Shown here piece after piece: positions 35,901-41,836 of a stretch of DNA of 64,000 nt. The position numbers were made by a program, and so were the translations under genes. A model generated the notes under the pieces. That model was not told the origin of the DNA. It worked only from the letters and a program-made list of their open reading frames with translations, and searched no databases. Origin of the DNA: Thermococcus siculi (GTDB lineage: Archaea; Methanobacteriota_B; Thermococci; Thermococcales; Thermococcaceae); the NCBI RefSeq assembly GCF_002214505.1, contig NZ_CP015103.1, forward strand, positions 806,001 to 870,000. The letters run 5' to 3'. Positions within the stretch are counted from its first letter, which is position 1. Each line of letters starts with the position of its first letter.

Positions 35901-36128
35901 TTTGTTAACGACCACGCTCTCCCTGTAATTTCCGGGGTCGAGTTCGAGGACGTGTCCGTCCTTCGTGTCCGGGTCGTCTATGGCATCCTGTATGCTCTGG
36001 AAAATCTCGCCCGTGTTGACGTTTCTTACCACAGGAAAAGCGCCGGCCTGGCCGTAGTTTAGAATCTGAAGACTGGAAGATAGAATAAAGACCAAGAGCA
36101 AACAGGAGACGAATTTTCCTTTCCTCAT
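29976..36128 (-). CDS. Giant cell-surface protein: beta-helix, CARDB, FG-GAP and gingipain-type (C25) peptidase, CGP-CTERM anchor
   Basis: 2050 residues. In order: signal peptide (~1-30); NosD-like parallel beta-helix with NNTI/GNYW repeats (~40-345); DRDGDGIGD calcium-type loop (~350); CARDB (~380-480); fibronectin III-like (~485-570); Ig-like region (~575-990); FG-GAP-like repeats (GDPNGDGKGDIV, DLDDDGKDEIILAG, DIDGNGMDEFVVFD, ~1010-1240); a C25 peptidase (~1360-1640) with catalytic His in VHLEGHGNW (~1496) and Cys in YAESCLTGDY (~1529); a beta domain like a gingipain propeptide but placed after the enzyme; two CARDB-like domains; a Thr/Ser/Pro linker; and the anchor GGGICGPGAVMLMAVVILITRR in parts (CGPGA, helix, RRMGR). 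It is a secreted cysteine peptidase held on the membrane. ATG 36128 follows GGGGGTAGGGAG. Confidence 0.85.
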   Translation of the reverse strand: MRKGKFVSCLLLVFILSSSLQILNYGQAGAFPVVRNVNTGEIFQSIQDAIDDPDTKDGHVLELDPGNYRESVVVNKGVVIRSASGNPEDVIIETTEPGVPVFRITHDNAAIKAVTLTGAKKSGTYAVVVEKKTYNCQIIDVRIFSSYGGIYLDEGGANHRVAMGYFESVAIPVTLNSVSTTEVSMNFMKGPDRGIVLLASSRNSITNNTITDPIYNGILLRDGSAVNTVSGNAISGSQGNGIILYASHNNTIEANNLTQNVHGLEIVGGSQGNIVRDNFITGNDLGVYIADTSWNLLYNNYLSNGQNARDMGENYWNTTKREGPNIVGGPYIGGNYWSDYEGVDRDGDGIGDTEVPHTSGGGVRTGDWLPLVKTRPEGGLPDLIVTDIWKEDGKLWFQVRNVGDGDSGPFDVALLLNGEPMKTLSVEGLKAGEFRDGSFDLPECKVGVLNVGVWTDSGGSVHESDEENNARLEEWKCDEEPPRIVGLKVVEVGRDYAVIFVGTSEESRVKVKYSPDTLPSEVADDELEEKHVIRLEGLQPGTLYWFTAEVSDESGNSAVSEKAFFKTLPVPDGEKPTVEHLTLPMRPGKPLRAYVSDNTGVDRVEFYVDGRLVGVDYSPGNFSMMYLTPGILGMAGIGGENYYTEHEVMVRVCDISGLCDNITEIWRPSYDVQSVEVEVVSPPDRYTMSTIQANTTGSVEVSVYAAEYELSMRDCPSSELGQLMCLNSPGELIPHPVDSLTLYIYGPEDYEIKRVFYPHTDEDITFTYEWDVRNLEPGLYLIAAMANSTNGESYFSRAVTVEIASPQKEYSFHQEVRRVGNYFNVTLSVRNTGEVPIRLDEITETLKGFQAVVKDGTGYTMRGRYYVEGEYEEVTFSFNNTILEPGERAKASYLAVPILYSHTVYRGIGVPVVVEVDGDLETFHPPQTVRGEGSIEGIYDAAINAMRQSDYLIVTNPENLYYTNENTSNVQMVFSAMAELATLRNGVIGYLGGGGKIRKDVKKALIAIGDPNGDGKGDIVIYHPDSGKLGVRSLLGGEESAELEEGAGGLALHDLDDDGKDEIILAGEYGFVKVYGKEWVRDKNGNQKERYAEESYSPNTRAEGQADVACGYVYGSTIFDVYPTCAVLDGSHVYLITSSLQEPIRLLSGEHDIGTDRGKRVFFADVGGDKGDSLLVLLSTGELREYYIIADSLELQRTIQVPYSDKNGYATGDIDGNGMDEFVVFDAENNKIEVYTMDGLEEEVPFYFGTTHEVTMGSGSMATQISAYVGSVIMGGIRIGNVLPGRGEEIIFPSSDGEWLEFHTWDELQNFEPLSSTLIQEWSNYLKDGWLDHGYLVIVGETEIVPALKASYKPIWLDWGRVKVIRATDVPYANTEGDVLDPELIVARFPGDKAGDILKGIENAIAVARGECSFDRSHALILSGWPESRGGGSDDIDFYEHSRAVDRALRDQGTHVAILRSTQYPDEEVNGSRVSHRGDVVNAFFTLARERDIVHLEGHGNWNVIDDIYVTDFSGRTEPFGGTCPFVYAESCLTGDYTKGKSIAEAFLQAGAAVYLGATEEVWSAPWTARAKRLYRKWDSGESIGMALRKLKREMGGWELEDDTDMVWVLEMHIYGDPKLGIGVSTPEERTKSGTPKSLELQTPDYSIERTDEGDVMSIEDGSHVEVPGNPLLPYYTYTLNVPAGSRVTSVRLVEKEVKERVPLNPAITRIGRLGGEVASNSTTVNLTLPDYRWRIIENPDGSTTLVIKVFPVKYNELTGEATIYGSHRFEISYVETGVRLESLVLSGERIKRGDTIKAGLILTNRGRDDVVLTARIRKASDNSVIFEAPARLLEDFGGVGRFSMEFGTEGFEKGKYYIEMEARDKGGNVLDRKTAYFSVGFAELVVSLYPEGKLSPGEEFTGVMEITNVGDLPTNGSAHITSSEGEELVRNVTVMPGQRVTVEGTFTAGKEWANLTGYVLYDGRVSEPSYFSISFAKPEEETSPETTTTAPTESPTITSETRSERETGETAPESAPKTSSPQGGGICGPGAVMLMAVVILITRRMGRGR

Positions 36129-36151
36129 CTCCCTACCCCCGATGTGGAGAT

Positions 36152-36162
36152 GATTTAAAAAT
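36152..36162 (-). promoter_or_regulatory. TATA box of the giant surface protein
   Basis: On the minus strand ATTTTTAAATC is ~25-30 bases before ATG 36128, followed by the ribosome site GGGGGTAGGGAG. Confidence 0.5.
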
Positions 36163-36296
36163 GTCCGGTGATTGATTCGCAGTGTTACTCAGCGATCCCC
36201 GAAATACAAAGAAGAAACGGGATACGGATACCTGTATTGTACTCAGTAAAATACGTGATTTCTCTATAAATCGGTTTTGAAAAATTTTTCATAGAT

Positions 36297-36325
36297 TTGA
36301 CAAAATAATGGTTTGTTTTTGTCAA
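36297..36325. repeat. Perfect 9-bp inverted repeat TTGACAAAA / TTTTGTCAA
   Basis: Arms at 36297-36305 and 36317-36325 with an 11-base spacer, so arm centres are 20 bp apart (two helical turns). It lies in the AT-rich 259-base gap between the divergent giant surface protein and small-protein genes and ends ~15 bases before a TATA-like TTTTTAAAC of the rightward gene. It may be an operator. Confidence 0.4.
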
Positions 36326-36387
36326 TGTGCCCTTGGGATTCATTTTTAAACTCCGGGGACAACTCAAGGTGGGAGGGATGAACGTTG

Positions 36388-36642
36388 ATGAAAATCGTTC
36401 TTGAAGTTACCTTCAGGATGGGCGGCGTTTCTTACCGCGGCCACCGCTGGGAGGAGAATGCACTCGTTTTTGAGTTTGAGAGGCTCGGCGACGCCTTCAT
36501 CCAGGTTCTAAGCACCAGGAAGGTTGAGATTGAAGTGAGGGAAAAACCCGAAAAGGTTCTCATAGAGCTGAGGACGAAGGAAGGCGGGAAGGTCCTCGAG
36601 GCGACGGAGAGGGACGGAGTTTACGTGGCGATGGAGCCTTAG
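36388..36642 (+). CDS. Small conserved protein of unknown function
   Basis: 84 residues, predicted alternating beta strands with one short helix (KIVLEVTFRMGGVSYRGHRW, then VFEFERLGDAFIQVLSTRKVEIEVREKPEKVLIELRTKE, quoted in parts: VFEFERLGDAFIQVL). No cysteine, membrane helix or known motif. ATG 36388 follows GGAGGGATGAACGTTG. Codon use is native and the next small gene follows in the same direction after 45 bases. I do not recognise a named family. Confidence 0.6.
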   Translation: MKIVLEVTFRMGGVSYRGHRWEENALVFEFERLGDAFIQVLSTRKVEIEVREKPEKVLIELRTKEGGKVLEATERDGVYVAMEP

Positions 36643-36687
36643 GTTTTTATATCCCTGCTCCAACCCCAGTCGGTGGTGCCCGTGTAC

Positions 36688-36897
36688 ATGGCCGAGTTCA
36701 AGCTCAGGTTTGGTGAAAGGAAGTGGTACGTGAGAAGAATCGTCGAGGCCTCCAGCATAGAGGAAGCCGAGGAGAAGGCCAGGAAATACGCCGAGCTGAT
36801 GAACAGGGGAGAGGTCAGCTGGGAGCTTAGCTACGTCATAGAGGCAGAGAGGCCCCTTATGATAGGGAATGATGAGCTTGAGAAGCTTGGCGCCTGA
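36688..36897 (+). CDS. Small protein of unknown function
   Basis: 69 residues: a strand-strand-helix-strand arrangement (AEFKLRFGERKWYVRRIVEA, then SIEEAEEKARKYAELMNRGE, then WELSYVIEAERPL) reminiscent of small ferredoxin-like or LSm-sized proteins. The start is uncertain: ATG 36688 or GTG 36682, both after GGTGGTGCCC. TATA-like TTTTTATATCC near 36643-36653 stands ~30 bases upstream of the GGTGGT. No family recognised. Confidence 0.6.
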   Translation: MAEFKLRFGERKWYVRRIVEASSIEEAEEKARKYAELMNRGEVSWELSYVIEAERPLMIGNDELEKLGA

Positions 36898-36947
36898 CGT
36901 TTTCTGCTTTTTTGCCTTTGTTGGGGTAAAAAGGGAGAGGTGTCGGT

Positions 36948-38141
36948 TCACTCCCTCACGAGGGCCATCAGGCCCAGGGCGACAAAGTTCATCAACGATG
37001 CGAACAGGAATGCGTGAGTTAGCGAATAGCTCTGCCACAGCCAGCCGGCTATGACCGACGCGGGGAAGACGAAGACCCCGAACACCGTGTGGTACGCCCC
37101 GATTATCGTCCCCTTCTCGTACTCCCTGGCTAGGTCCGCCATGTAGGCCCTCGGAATAGTGTCCTCGATTGCTATGTAGATGCCGTAGAGAACGAACGCC
37201 CCTATCAGCGTTGGTAGATTCCTCGCGTAGGCAAAGGCCAGTGATGCGAGAGCGGCGACACCGAAACCAATTGCTATGATTCGTTTCTTGCCAAAGCTGT
37301 CGGAGTAGGTTCCTATCGGGTATGCCGAGAGGGCGTAGATGAGGTTGAAGAGGGCGTAGAAGGCTATGCTTTGAACTACGGTGTAGCCCAGCTCCTGGGC
37401 CTTCCACATTGTGAAGGCGTAGCTGTACCTCCCCAGCGCCCCTACGGCGACGACCGCGAGGAAGAGCTGTAAGTTTCTGCTCCTCAGCGTTGAGATGCCC
37501 TTTATCTTTTTCTTGACTTCACTACCCCGATCCTTAACGAAGAGGATTATGACAAAGAGGGAGAGCAGGCCCGGAATCGCGGAGAGCAGGAAGACGTAGC
37601 GGTACATGGTCTCCTTTGGCAGGCCCCTCAAAAGCTCAATGATGGCTATTGCAACCAGAGGACCCGCCACTGCCCCCAGGGTGTCCATCATCCGGTGGAA
37701 GCCGAAGGATTTCCCGGTCTTTCCCTTCTCGGTTGATTCCGCTATGAGGGCGTCCCTTGGGGCTGTTCTTATTCCCTTTCCTATTCTGTCCAGGGCGCGC
37801 AGCGATAGAAAGTCCCACCAGTAGCGCGTGAATGCCAGTGCACCTTTGGCGAGGGTCGAGAGGGCGTAGCCGGCGAAGACGAATGCCTTCCTTTTCCTAA
37901 AGCGGTCGCTGACGTATCCAAAGGCCACCTTGAAGAGGGAACTCATGCTCTCTATGGCCCCCATCACCGAGCCGCTCAGGAGCTTTCCTGCGTCGAGAAC
38001 TTCTATCAGGTAGCTCGGCATTATCGGTGCTATCATCTCGCTGCTCATGTCGTTGAGGAAGCTGACTATTCCAAGGAGAAAGACGTTCCAGCTGATTCCA
38101 AGGATTTTTCTCTCGGGTTTATCCTTCTCTCCAATTTCCAT
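36948..38141 (-). CDS. MFS transporter under PadR control
   Basis: 397 residues with about 12 membrane helices; signature loops SDRFRKRKAFVFAGYALS (loop 2-3), LDRIGKGIRTAPRDALIAES and the second-half GTYSDSFGKKRIIAIG. The DRxGKGIRTAPRDALIA segment marks a subgroup of archaeal and bacterial MFS proteins often called drug or unknown exporters. The gene starts three bases after the PadR stop, so it belongs to the same operon and is probably derepressed by the ligand that PadR senses. Export of a toxic compound is inferred from PadR-transporter precedent. Confidence 0.85.
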   Translation of the reverse strand: MEIGEKDKPERKILGISWNVFLLGIVSFLNDMSSEMIAPIMPSYLIEVLDAGKLLSGSVMGAIESMSSLFKVAFGYVSDRFRKRKAFVFAGYALSTLAKGALAFTRYWWDFLSLRALDRIGKGIRTAPRDALIAESTEKGKTGKSFGFHRMMDTLGAVAGPLVAIAIIELLRGLPKETMYRYVFLLSAIPGLLSLFVIILFVKDRGSEVKKKIKGISTLRSRNLQLFLAVVAVGALGRYSYAFTMWKAQELGYTVVQSIAFYALFNLIYALSAYPIGTYSDSFGKKRIIAIGFGVAALASLAFAYARNLPTLIGAFVLYGIYIAIEDTIPRAYMADLAREYEKGTIIGAYHTVFGVFVFPASVIAGWLWQSYSLTHAFLFASLMNFVALGLMALVRE

Positions 38142-38144
38142 GCC

Positions 38145-38444
38145 TCATTCCCCCAGGAGTTCACTGCACAGCTCCTTCAGTTTTTTCTTACCCTCCTCGA
38201 GGGCCTCGATGCCTTTCCCGGTTATCCCGTAGACCCTCACCCTTTTCCCGTTCCTGACCTCCCACCTGCTCTCCAGAAGCCCCATTTCCTCCATCTTGTG
38301 GAGGAGAGGGTATATAGTCCCGGGACTCGTTTTGTAACCGTGCCTCTCAAGCTCCTCCATCATGAACTTCCCTGTTACCTCCCCCCTGCTCGCGTGGTGG
38401 AGTACGTGCAGCCCCATGAAACCCAGGATCACGCGCTTCATCAT
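38145..38444 (-). CDS. PadR-family transcriptional regulator
   Basis: 99 residues, the short PadR form: winged helix with SRGEVTGKFMMEELERHGYKTSPGTIYPLLHKMEEMGLLESRW in parts (GTIYPLLHKMEEMGLLE is the PadR hallmark) followed by the beta wing (NGKRVRVYGITGKG) and a dimerisation helix at the end. ATG 38444 has GGTG six bases upstream; GTG 38453 would add three residues. A 30-bp palindrome covers the start region (38443-38472). The gene heads an operon with the MFS transporter, the standard layout for PadR-controlled efflux. Confidence 0.9.
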   Translation of the reverse strand: MMKRVILGFMGLHVLHHASRGEVTGKFMMEELERHGYKTSPGTIYPLLHKMEEMGLLESRWEVRNGKRVRVYGITGKGIEALEEGKKKLKELCSELLGE

Positions 38445-38472
38445 ATCGAACACCGATATCGGATTTCGATAT
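38443..38472. promoter_or_regulatory. 30-bp palindromic operator of the padR-MFS operon
   Basis: Outer arms ATATCGAA (38443-38450) and TTCGATAT (38465-38472) enclose the perfect palindrome CCGATATCGG (38453-38462); only the two dinucleotides between arms and core break symmetry. The TATA-like TTTTTTATT lies just upstream (~38478-38486), so a protein bound here would cover the transcription start and the start codon. Confidence 0.7.
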
Positions 38473-38493
38473 TAACGAATAAAAAATTTTGGG

Positions 38494-38910
38494 TCACTCA
38501 AGCACGTGCTTCTCCAGAACGTAGCAGTGGAATATGCCCTCGAACACCTTCTCGCCGCTTTCGTTGAACACCTCACCCCTCACGATCTTCTTTCTCCGGG
38601 GGGACGTTCCGTCCCCCACACCCCCTCCTTCTTCCTCCAAAATCCTGGCCTTCGCCAGAAGCTTCTCGCCGGCCTTCACGGGCTTCAGGAACCTAACCTC
38701 GGCCTTTCCGAGGACGACGGTGGGTTCGTTCACCGCCAGCATGGCCGCGTAGTCCGCCAAACCGAAGGTGAAGCCGCCGTGGACGAGGCCGTACTCGTCA
38801 ACCGCCATCTCCTCCGTCGTCTTCAAAACGACCTCCGCGTAACCGGGTTCGAGCTTGACAGGTTTTCCAACAAGTTCCTCGGAGGTGAGCCTGTGCGTCC
38901 TCTGCTCCAT
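38494..38910 (-). CDS. PaaI-like hotdog-fold thioesterase
   Basis: 138 residues with the hotdog core: YAEVVLKTTEEMAVDEYGLVHGGFTFGLADYAAMLAVN in parts (HGGFTFGLADYAAM is the hot-dog helix signature with the catalytic-type Asp/Gly turn), then KAEVRFLKPVKAGEKLLAKARI. Such enzymes hydrolyse acyl-CoA thioesters. ATG 38910 follows AGGTGATTGGA. It is divergent from the DUF2240 gene and lies upstream of the padR operon in the same direction, separated by the operator. Substrate not deducible. Confidence 0.82.
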   Translation of the reverse strand: MEQRTHRLTSEELVGKPVKLEPGYAEVVLKTTEEMAVDEYGLVHGGFTFGLADYAAMLAVNEPTVVLGKAEVRFLKPVKAGEKLLAKARILEEEGGGVGDGTSPRRKKIVRGEVFNESGEKVFEGIFHCYVLEKHVLE

Positions 38911-38987
38911 TCCAATCACCTGCCCCTCCCATCCTCTAAGGGCAAAAGTTTATCTATTCTCCCTCCCTAAAAAGATTAGGTGGTCGT

Positions 38988-39386
38988 GTGCACCCTCTGA
39001 AACGCGCCGTTGATTACAAGGGGTCGACCGAGTTCACGAGGGCCGAGCTGGTGGGGATACTCTCCTTCAGCTTGAGGATAATGGGTGTCAAGGAGGCCAA
39101 GGAGTTCGTTGGGAAGGCCATAGAGAGCGGCCTCCTCGTTGAGAGGGACGGAAAGCTCGTCGTCAATGAGGCCGCCCTGGAGGAAAAGGAGAGCGAGGGA
39201 GACCTCTTCGAAGAGATGGTTTCCCACATAGCCACGTCCCTCGGCTGGGAGCGCGAGGACGTCATCGAGGGAATAAAGGGCATGCGCGAGCGCTACGGCG
39301 ACCTCGACGAGAAGGTGCTGGCGTATCTCTTTGGCATGGATAGGGGCGTTGACATGTCCAGGTTCAGGGACAGGCTGGACCTCTGA
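38988..39386 (+). CDS. DUF2240 family protein
   Basis: 132 residues, all-helical with winged-helix-like character: RAELVGILSFSLRIMGVKEAKEFVGKAIESGLLV in parts (ELVGILSFSLRIMG; FVGKAIESGLLVERDGKLVV), followed by EEMVSHIATSLGWEREDVIEGIKGMRER. It looks like a small regulator or nucleic-acid-associated protein; the family has no assigned function. The start is GTG 38988; AAAAAGATTAGG lies upstream and no strong ribosome site is visible, so it may be leaderless. Confidence 0.75.
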   Translation: MHPLKRAVDYKGSTEFTRAELVGILSFSLRIMGVKEAKEFVGKAIESGLLVERDGKLVVNEAALEEKESEGDLFEEMVSHIATSLGWEREDVIEGIKGMRERYGDLDEKVLAYLFGMDRGVDMSRFRDRLDL

Positions 39387-39436
39387 GCCGTTAAACGTTT
39401 TAACCTTTCAACCTAACTGTTTCTGGAGGTGATACC

Positions 39437-39982
39437 ATGCCAGAGGAGGCCCTCATCGTTGTGGATATGCAGCGCGACTTCATGCCCGGTGGTGCGCTGC
39501 CGGTACCGGAGGGCGACAGGATAATCCCGCGGTGCAACCGCTACATCGAGGAGTTCAGAAAGAGGGGTGCGCTCATAGTGGCAACAAGGGACTGGCATCC
39601 GGAAAACCACATCAGCTTTAAGGAGCGGGGAGGCCCGTGGCCGGCCCACTGCGTCCAGAACACCCCGGGGGCGGAGTTCGTCGTTGATCTGCCGGCGGAT
39701 GCCGTTATAATATCCAAGGCGACTGAGCCAGACAAAGAGGCCTACTCCGGCTTCGAGGGCACCAATCTGGCCGACATCCTGAGGAAAAACGGCGTTAAAA
39801 GGGTCTACATCTGCGGCGTCGCTACCGAGTACTGCGTCAAGGCGACGGCTCTCGACGCGGTCAAGAACGGCTTCGAAACCTACCTCCTCCGCGACGCGGT
39901 GAAGGGCATCAGGGGAGAGGACGAGGAGCTTGCTTTGAGGGAGATGGAGAGGGCCGGTGTGAAGGTTCTCTACTTGATATGA
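39437..39982 (+). CDS. pncA: Nicotinamidase
   Basis: 181 residues, isochorismatase-like hydrolase fold. The catalytic triad is visible: Asp10 in VVDMQRDF, Lys in IISKATEPDKEAYSGFEGT and Cys in GVATEYCVKATALD; the metal site Asp-x-His is in TRDWHPENH. It converts nicotinamide to nicotinate for NAD salvage. A P. horikoshii homologue is structurally known. ATG 39437 follows GGAGGTGATACC. The last 74 bases overlap the convergent AI-2E permease gene. Confidence 0.93.
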   Translation: MPEEALIVVDMQRDFMPGGALPVPEGDRIIPRCNRYIEEFRKRGALIVATRDWHPENHISFKERGGPWPAHCVQNTPGAEFVVDLPADAVIISKATEPDKEAYSGFEGTNLADILRKNGVKRVYICGVATEYCVKATALDAVKNGFETYLLRDAVKGIRGEDEELALREMERAGVKVLYLI

Positions 39983-40955
39983 TCCTCTTCCACTCTTTCA
40001 GGAGGACTAGCAGCAGGTTGAGGACTATTGGGCCGATTATGAGGCCCTTGACGCCCATCGCCCAGGTTCCACCTATCATTCCAATGAAGACCAGGGTCTC
40101 GTCGAGATCGGCATCCCTCGCCACCATCATGGGTCTTATCGTGTAGTCAGGCATCGGGGAGACGAGGAAGAAACCGTAGAGGGCCATCCCGATAGCGTGA
40201 AGGTAGGCGCCGTTCATGGCGAAGTATGCCGCCGCTATGAGCCATATCATCCAGCCCTCGAAGAGCGGGATGAAGCTGAAAATGAACGTCAGGAAGCCTG
40301 CGACTATTGCCGTGTAGAGGTCGGATACACCGAAGATTATGAAGCCGAACGTCATCAGGATTCCCTTTATGAAGTTAAGGACGAGCCACGCCCTCACCAG
40401 GGCACCGAGAGTTTTGTTGAGGCTCTCCAGTATCTCCTCACCGAGGCGGCGGTTTTTCTCCGGCAGGGAGAGGACTATCTGGCGGTATATCTCCTCGGAG
40501 TAGGCCAGGACGTAGTAGAACGTCAGCAGGAAGACGAGGAGCTGGAGTATGTACATCGGGAGCGAGAAGGCGCTCCTGGATATGTATTCAGACAGTCTCG
40601 GGACGAGCTGGTCAAAGAAGCGCTTGATGAAGTCTATGGCCTCCGGGGGCAGGGGCTGCTCCATGAGCCATTTGAAGAACTCCACGACGCTGTTGTAGAA
40701 CGAGGCCGCTACCTGGACGGATATCATGAGGAGTTCAAAGGTGATGATGCCTCCCAGGCCGACAGTCCCAAGGGCCAGGGCCGCGGCGGACCATCTCCTC
40801 CCGATTCTCCCGGACAATCTTCTGTGGATTGGGTAGAAGGCGTAAGCCAGGATCGCACCGAAGAATATCGGAGTTATCAGGGGACTCACGGTCTCCCACG
40901 CGACGTAGATTATGATGATCACCGCTATACTCCAGGCGATTACCTCTGACCTCAT
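39909..40955 (-). CDS. AI-2E family (PerM-type) membrane protein
   Basis: 348 residues: two N-terminal helices with PIFFGAILAYAFYPIHRRL, a long amphipathic region (~75-145), then six further helices with LNKTLGALVRAWLVLNFIKG, SFIPLFEGWMIWL and IGMIGGTWAMGVKGLIIGPI, the standard signature of the AI-2E/PerM superfamily. Some members are sodium/proton antiporters or signal exporters; the name does not prove autoinducer transport. The proline/serine-rich last ~25 residues are encoded antisense to pncA and look like by-products of that overlap. It starts close to the TATA-bearing region it shares with the divergent gene at 41010. Confidence 0.85.
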   Translation of the reverse strand: MRSEVIAWSIAVIIIIYVAWETVSPLITPIFFGAILAYAFYPIHRRLSGRIGRRWSAAALALGTVGLGGIITFELLMISVQVAASFYNSVVEFFKWLMEQPLPPEAIDFIKRFFDQLVPRLSEYISRSAFSLPMYILQLLVFLLTFYYVLAYSEEIYRQIVLSLPEKNRRLGEEILESLNKTLGALVRAWLVLNFIKGILMTFGFIIFGVSDLYTAIVAGFLTFIFSFIPLFEGWMIWLIAAAYFAMNGAYLHAIGMALYGFFLVSPMPDYTIRPMMVARDADLDETLVFIGMIGGTWAMGVKGLIIGPIVLNLLLVLLKEWKRIISSREPSHRPSPSPSKQAPRPLP

Positions 40956-41009
40956 GGCCCCTCGACAGGTTTATTAACGTCCCACTATAAAAGCTGTGTG
41001 GTGTGGGGG

Positions 41010-41333
41010 ATGGAAAGGGAGCTTATGGAAAAGGTTTCCGCTTATATGAGCCGTGCTGAGTATTACTTTGAAGAACGGCGCTTTGATATGGCCTACAGCA
41101 CCTACATGGACGCACTCTACGCAATTGGAGCCTACCTGATATACCGGGACACGGGGATACTCCTTCCTGCCGGCCAGCTAAGGGGAATGCTCCGAAGCAG
41201 ATACCCGGAAATCTACGAGGTTATAGTTCGCTACGAGGGTACTGTTCGCCCCGATGAGGCAACGGTAATCACTTTAAAGGAAGACGTCGAGAGGCTCAGG
41301 GGAATGATGACTTTGCCGAGTCCTGAGGAGTGA
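41010..41333 (+). CDS. Small helical protein, possibly HEPN-like, function unknown
   Basis: 107 residues, almost wholly alpha-helical (KVSAYMSRAEYYFEERRFDMAYSTYMDALYAIGAYLIYRDTG, in parts AEYYFEERRFDMAYSTYMDAL). The antiparallel helices recall HEPN-like bundles, but the RxxxxH catalytic motif of RNase HEPN proteins is absent, so this is only a shape resemblance. TATA box CTATAAAAG (40985-40993) is ~20 bases before ATG 41010 without a spaced ribosome site, suggesting a leaderless message. Confidence 0.6.
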   Translation: MERELMEKVSAYMSRAEYYFEERRFDMAYSTYMDALYAIGAYLIYRDTGILLPAGQLRGMLRSRYPEIYEVIVRYEGTVRPDEATVITLKEDVERLRGMMTLPSPEE

Positions 41334-41339
41334 TGAGCT

Positions 41340-41783
41340 TCAGCGGCTGACCCGCGATGAAACCAACCTTCCCTCAACGTTTCCACCCTTTTTGCAGGCC
41401 TCAACGGCACCCTCCAGAGTCCTTGCAAGCCCTTCGTTCCCGTAGAGGACGACCACCACCAGCGCACCCACGGGATGGAGAAACGTTATCTCGATTTCCC
41501 GTCCGGACATATCAACCGAGATGTTATCCGGCTTCATCCTTAACAGGAGGGCCTCTCTCTTCTCCCTTCCCCATAAGCCCACTACCTCCAGACCTCCCTC
41601 AACGTAAAACACGTTCAGGAAGGGAAGCACTCCATCCTGGGGTGTTAGGGGGTATTCACCGTCCAGGTACATGGTGCCCTTTCCCCTGGCGGTTCCCAGG
41701 TAGACGGAGTTGCTGAGGTCATCTATATAACCACCCAAAGCTTCATAAATAACGTCCGATAACTCATTCACCGCTTTCACCAT
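41340..41783 (-). CDS. Protein of unknown function
   Basis: 147 residues. A short N-terminal helix is followed by beta strands (GVLPFLNVFYVEGGLEVVGLWG, ALLLRMKPDNISVDMSGREIEITF in parts) and VGALVVVVLYGNEGLARTLEGAVEAC, an arrangement like roadblock/profilin-type folds, though I cannot assign one. No signal peptide or membrane helix. ATG 41783 has GTGAAAG-type purines only downstream, so the start is not certain. It converges on the helical protein gene and is divergent from the DUF4152 gene. Confidence 0.6.
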   Translation of the reverse strand: MVKAVNELSDVIYEALGGYIDDLSNSVYLGTARGKGTMYLDGEYPLTPQDGVLPFLNVFYVEGGLEVVGLWGREKREALLLRMKPDNISVDMSGREIEITFLHPVGALVVVVLYGNEGLARTLEGAVEACKKGGNVEGRLVSSRVSR

Positions 41784-41836
41784 ACGATACTACGCTCTGG
41801 ACGTATATTGGTAATTGCCCGTTAACGGTGGTTTCC

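Noticed and set aside
36185-36367. 60-codon minus-strand frame in the AT-rich gap
   Set aside because: It covers the inverted repeat and promoter region, has no ribosome site and shows no protein-like pattern.
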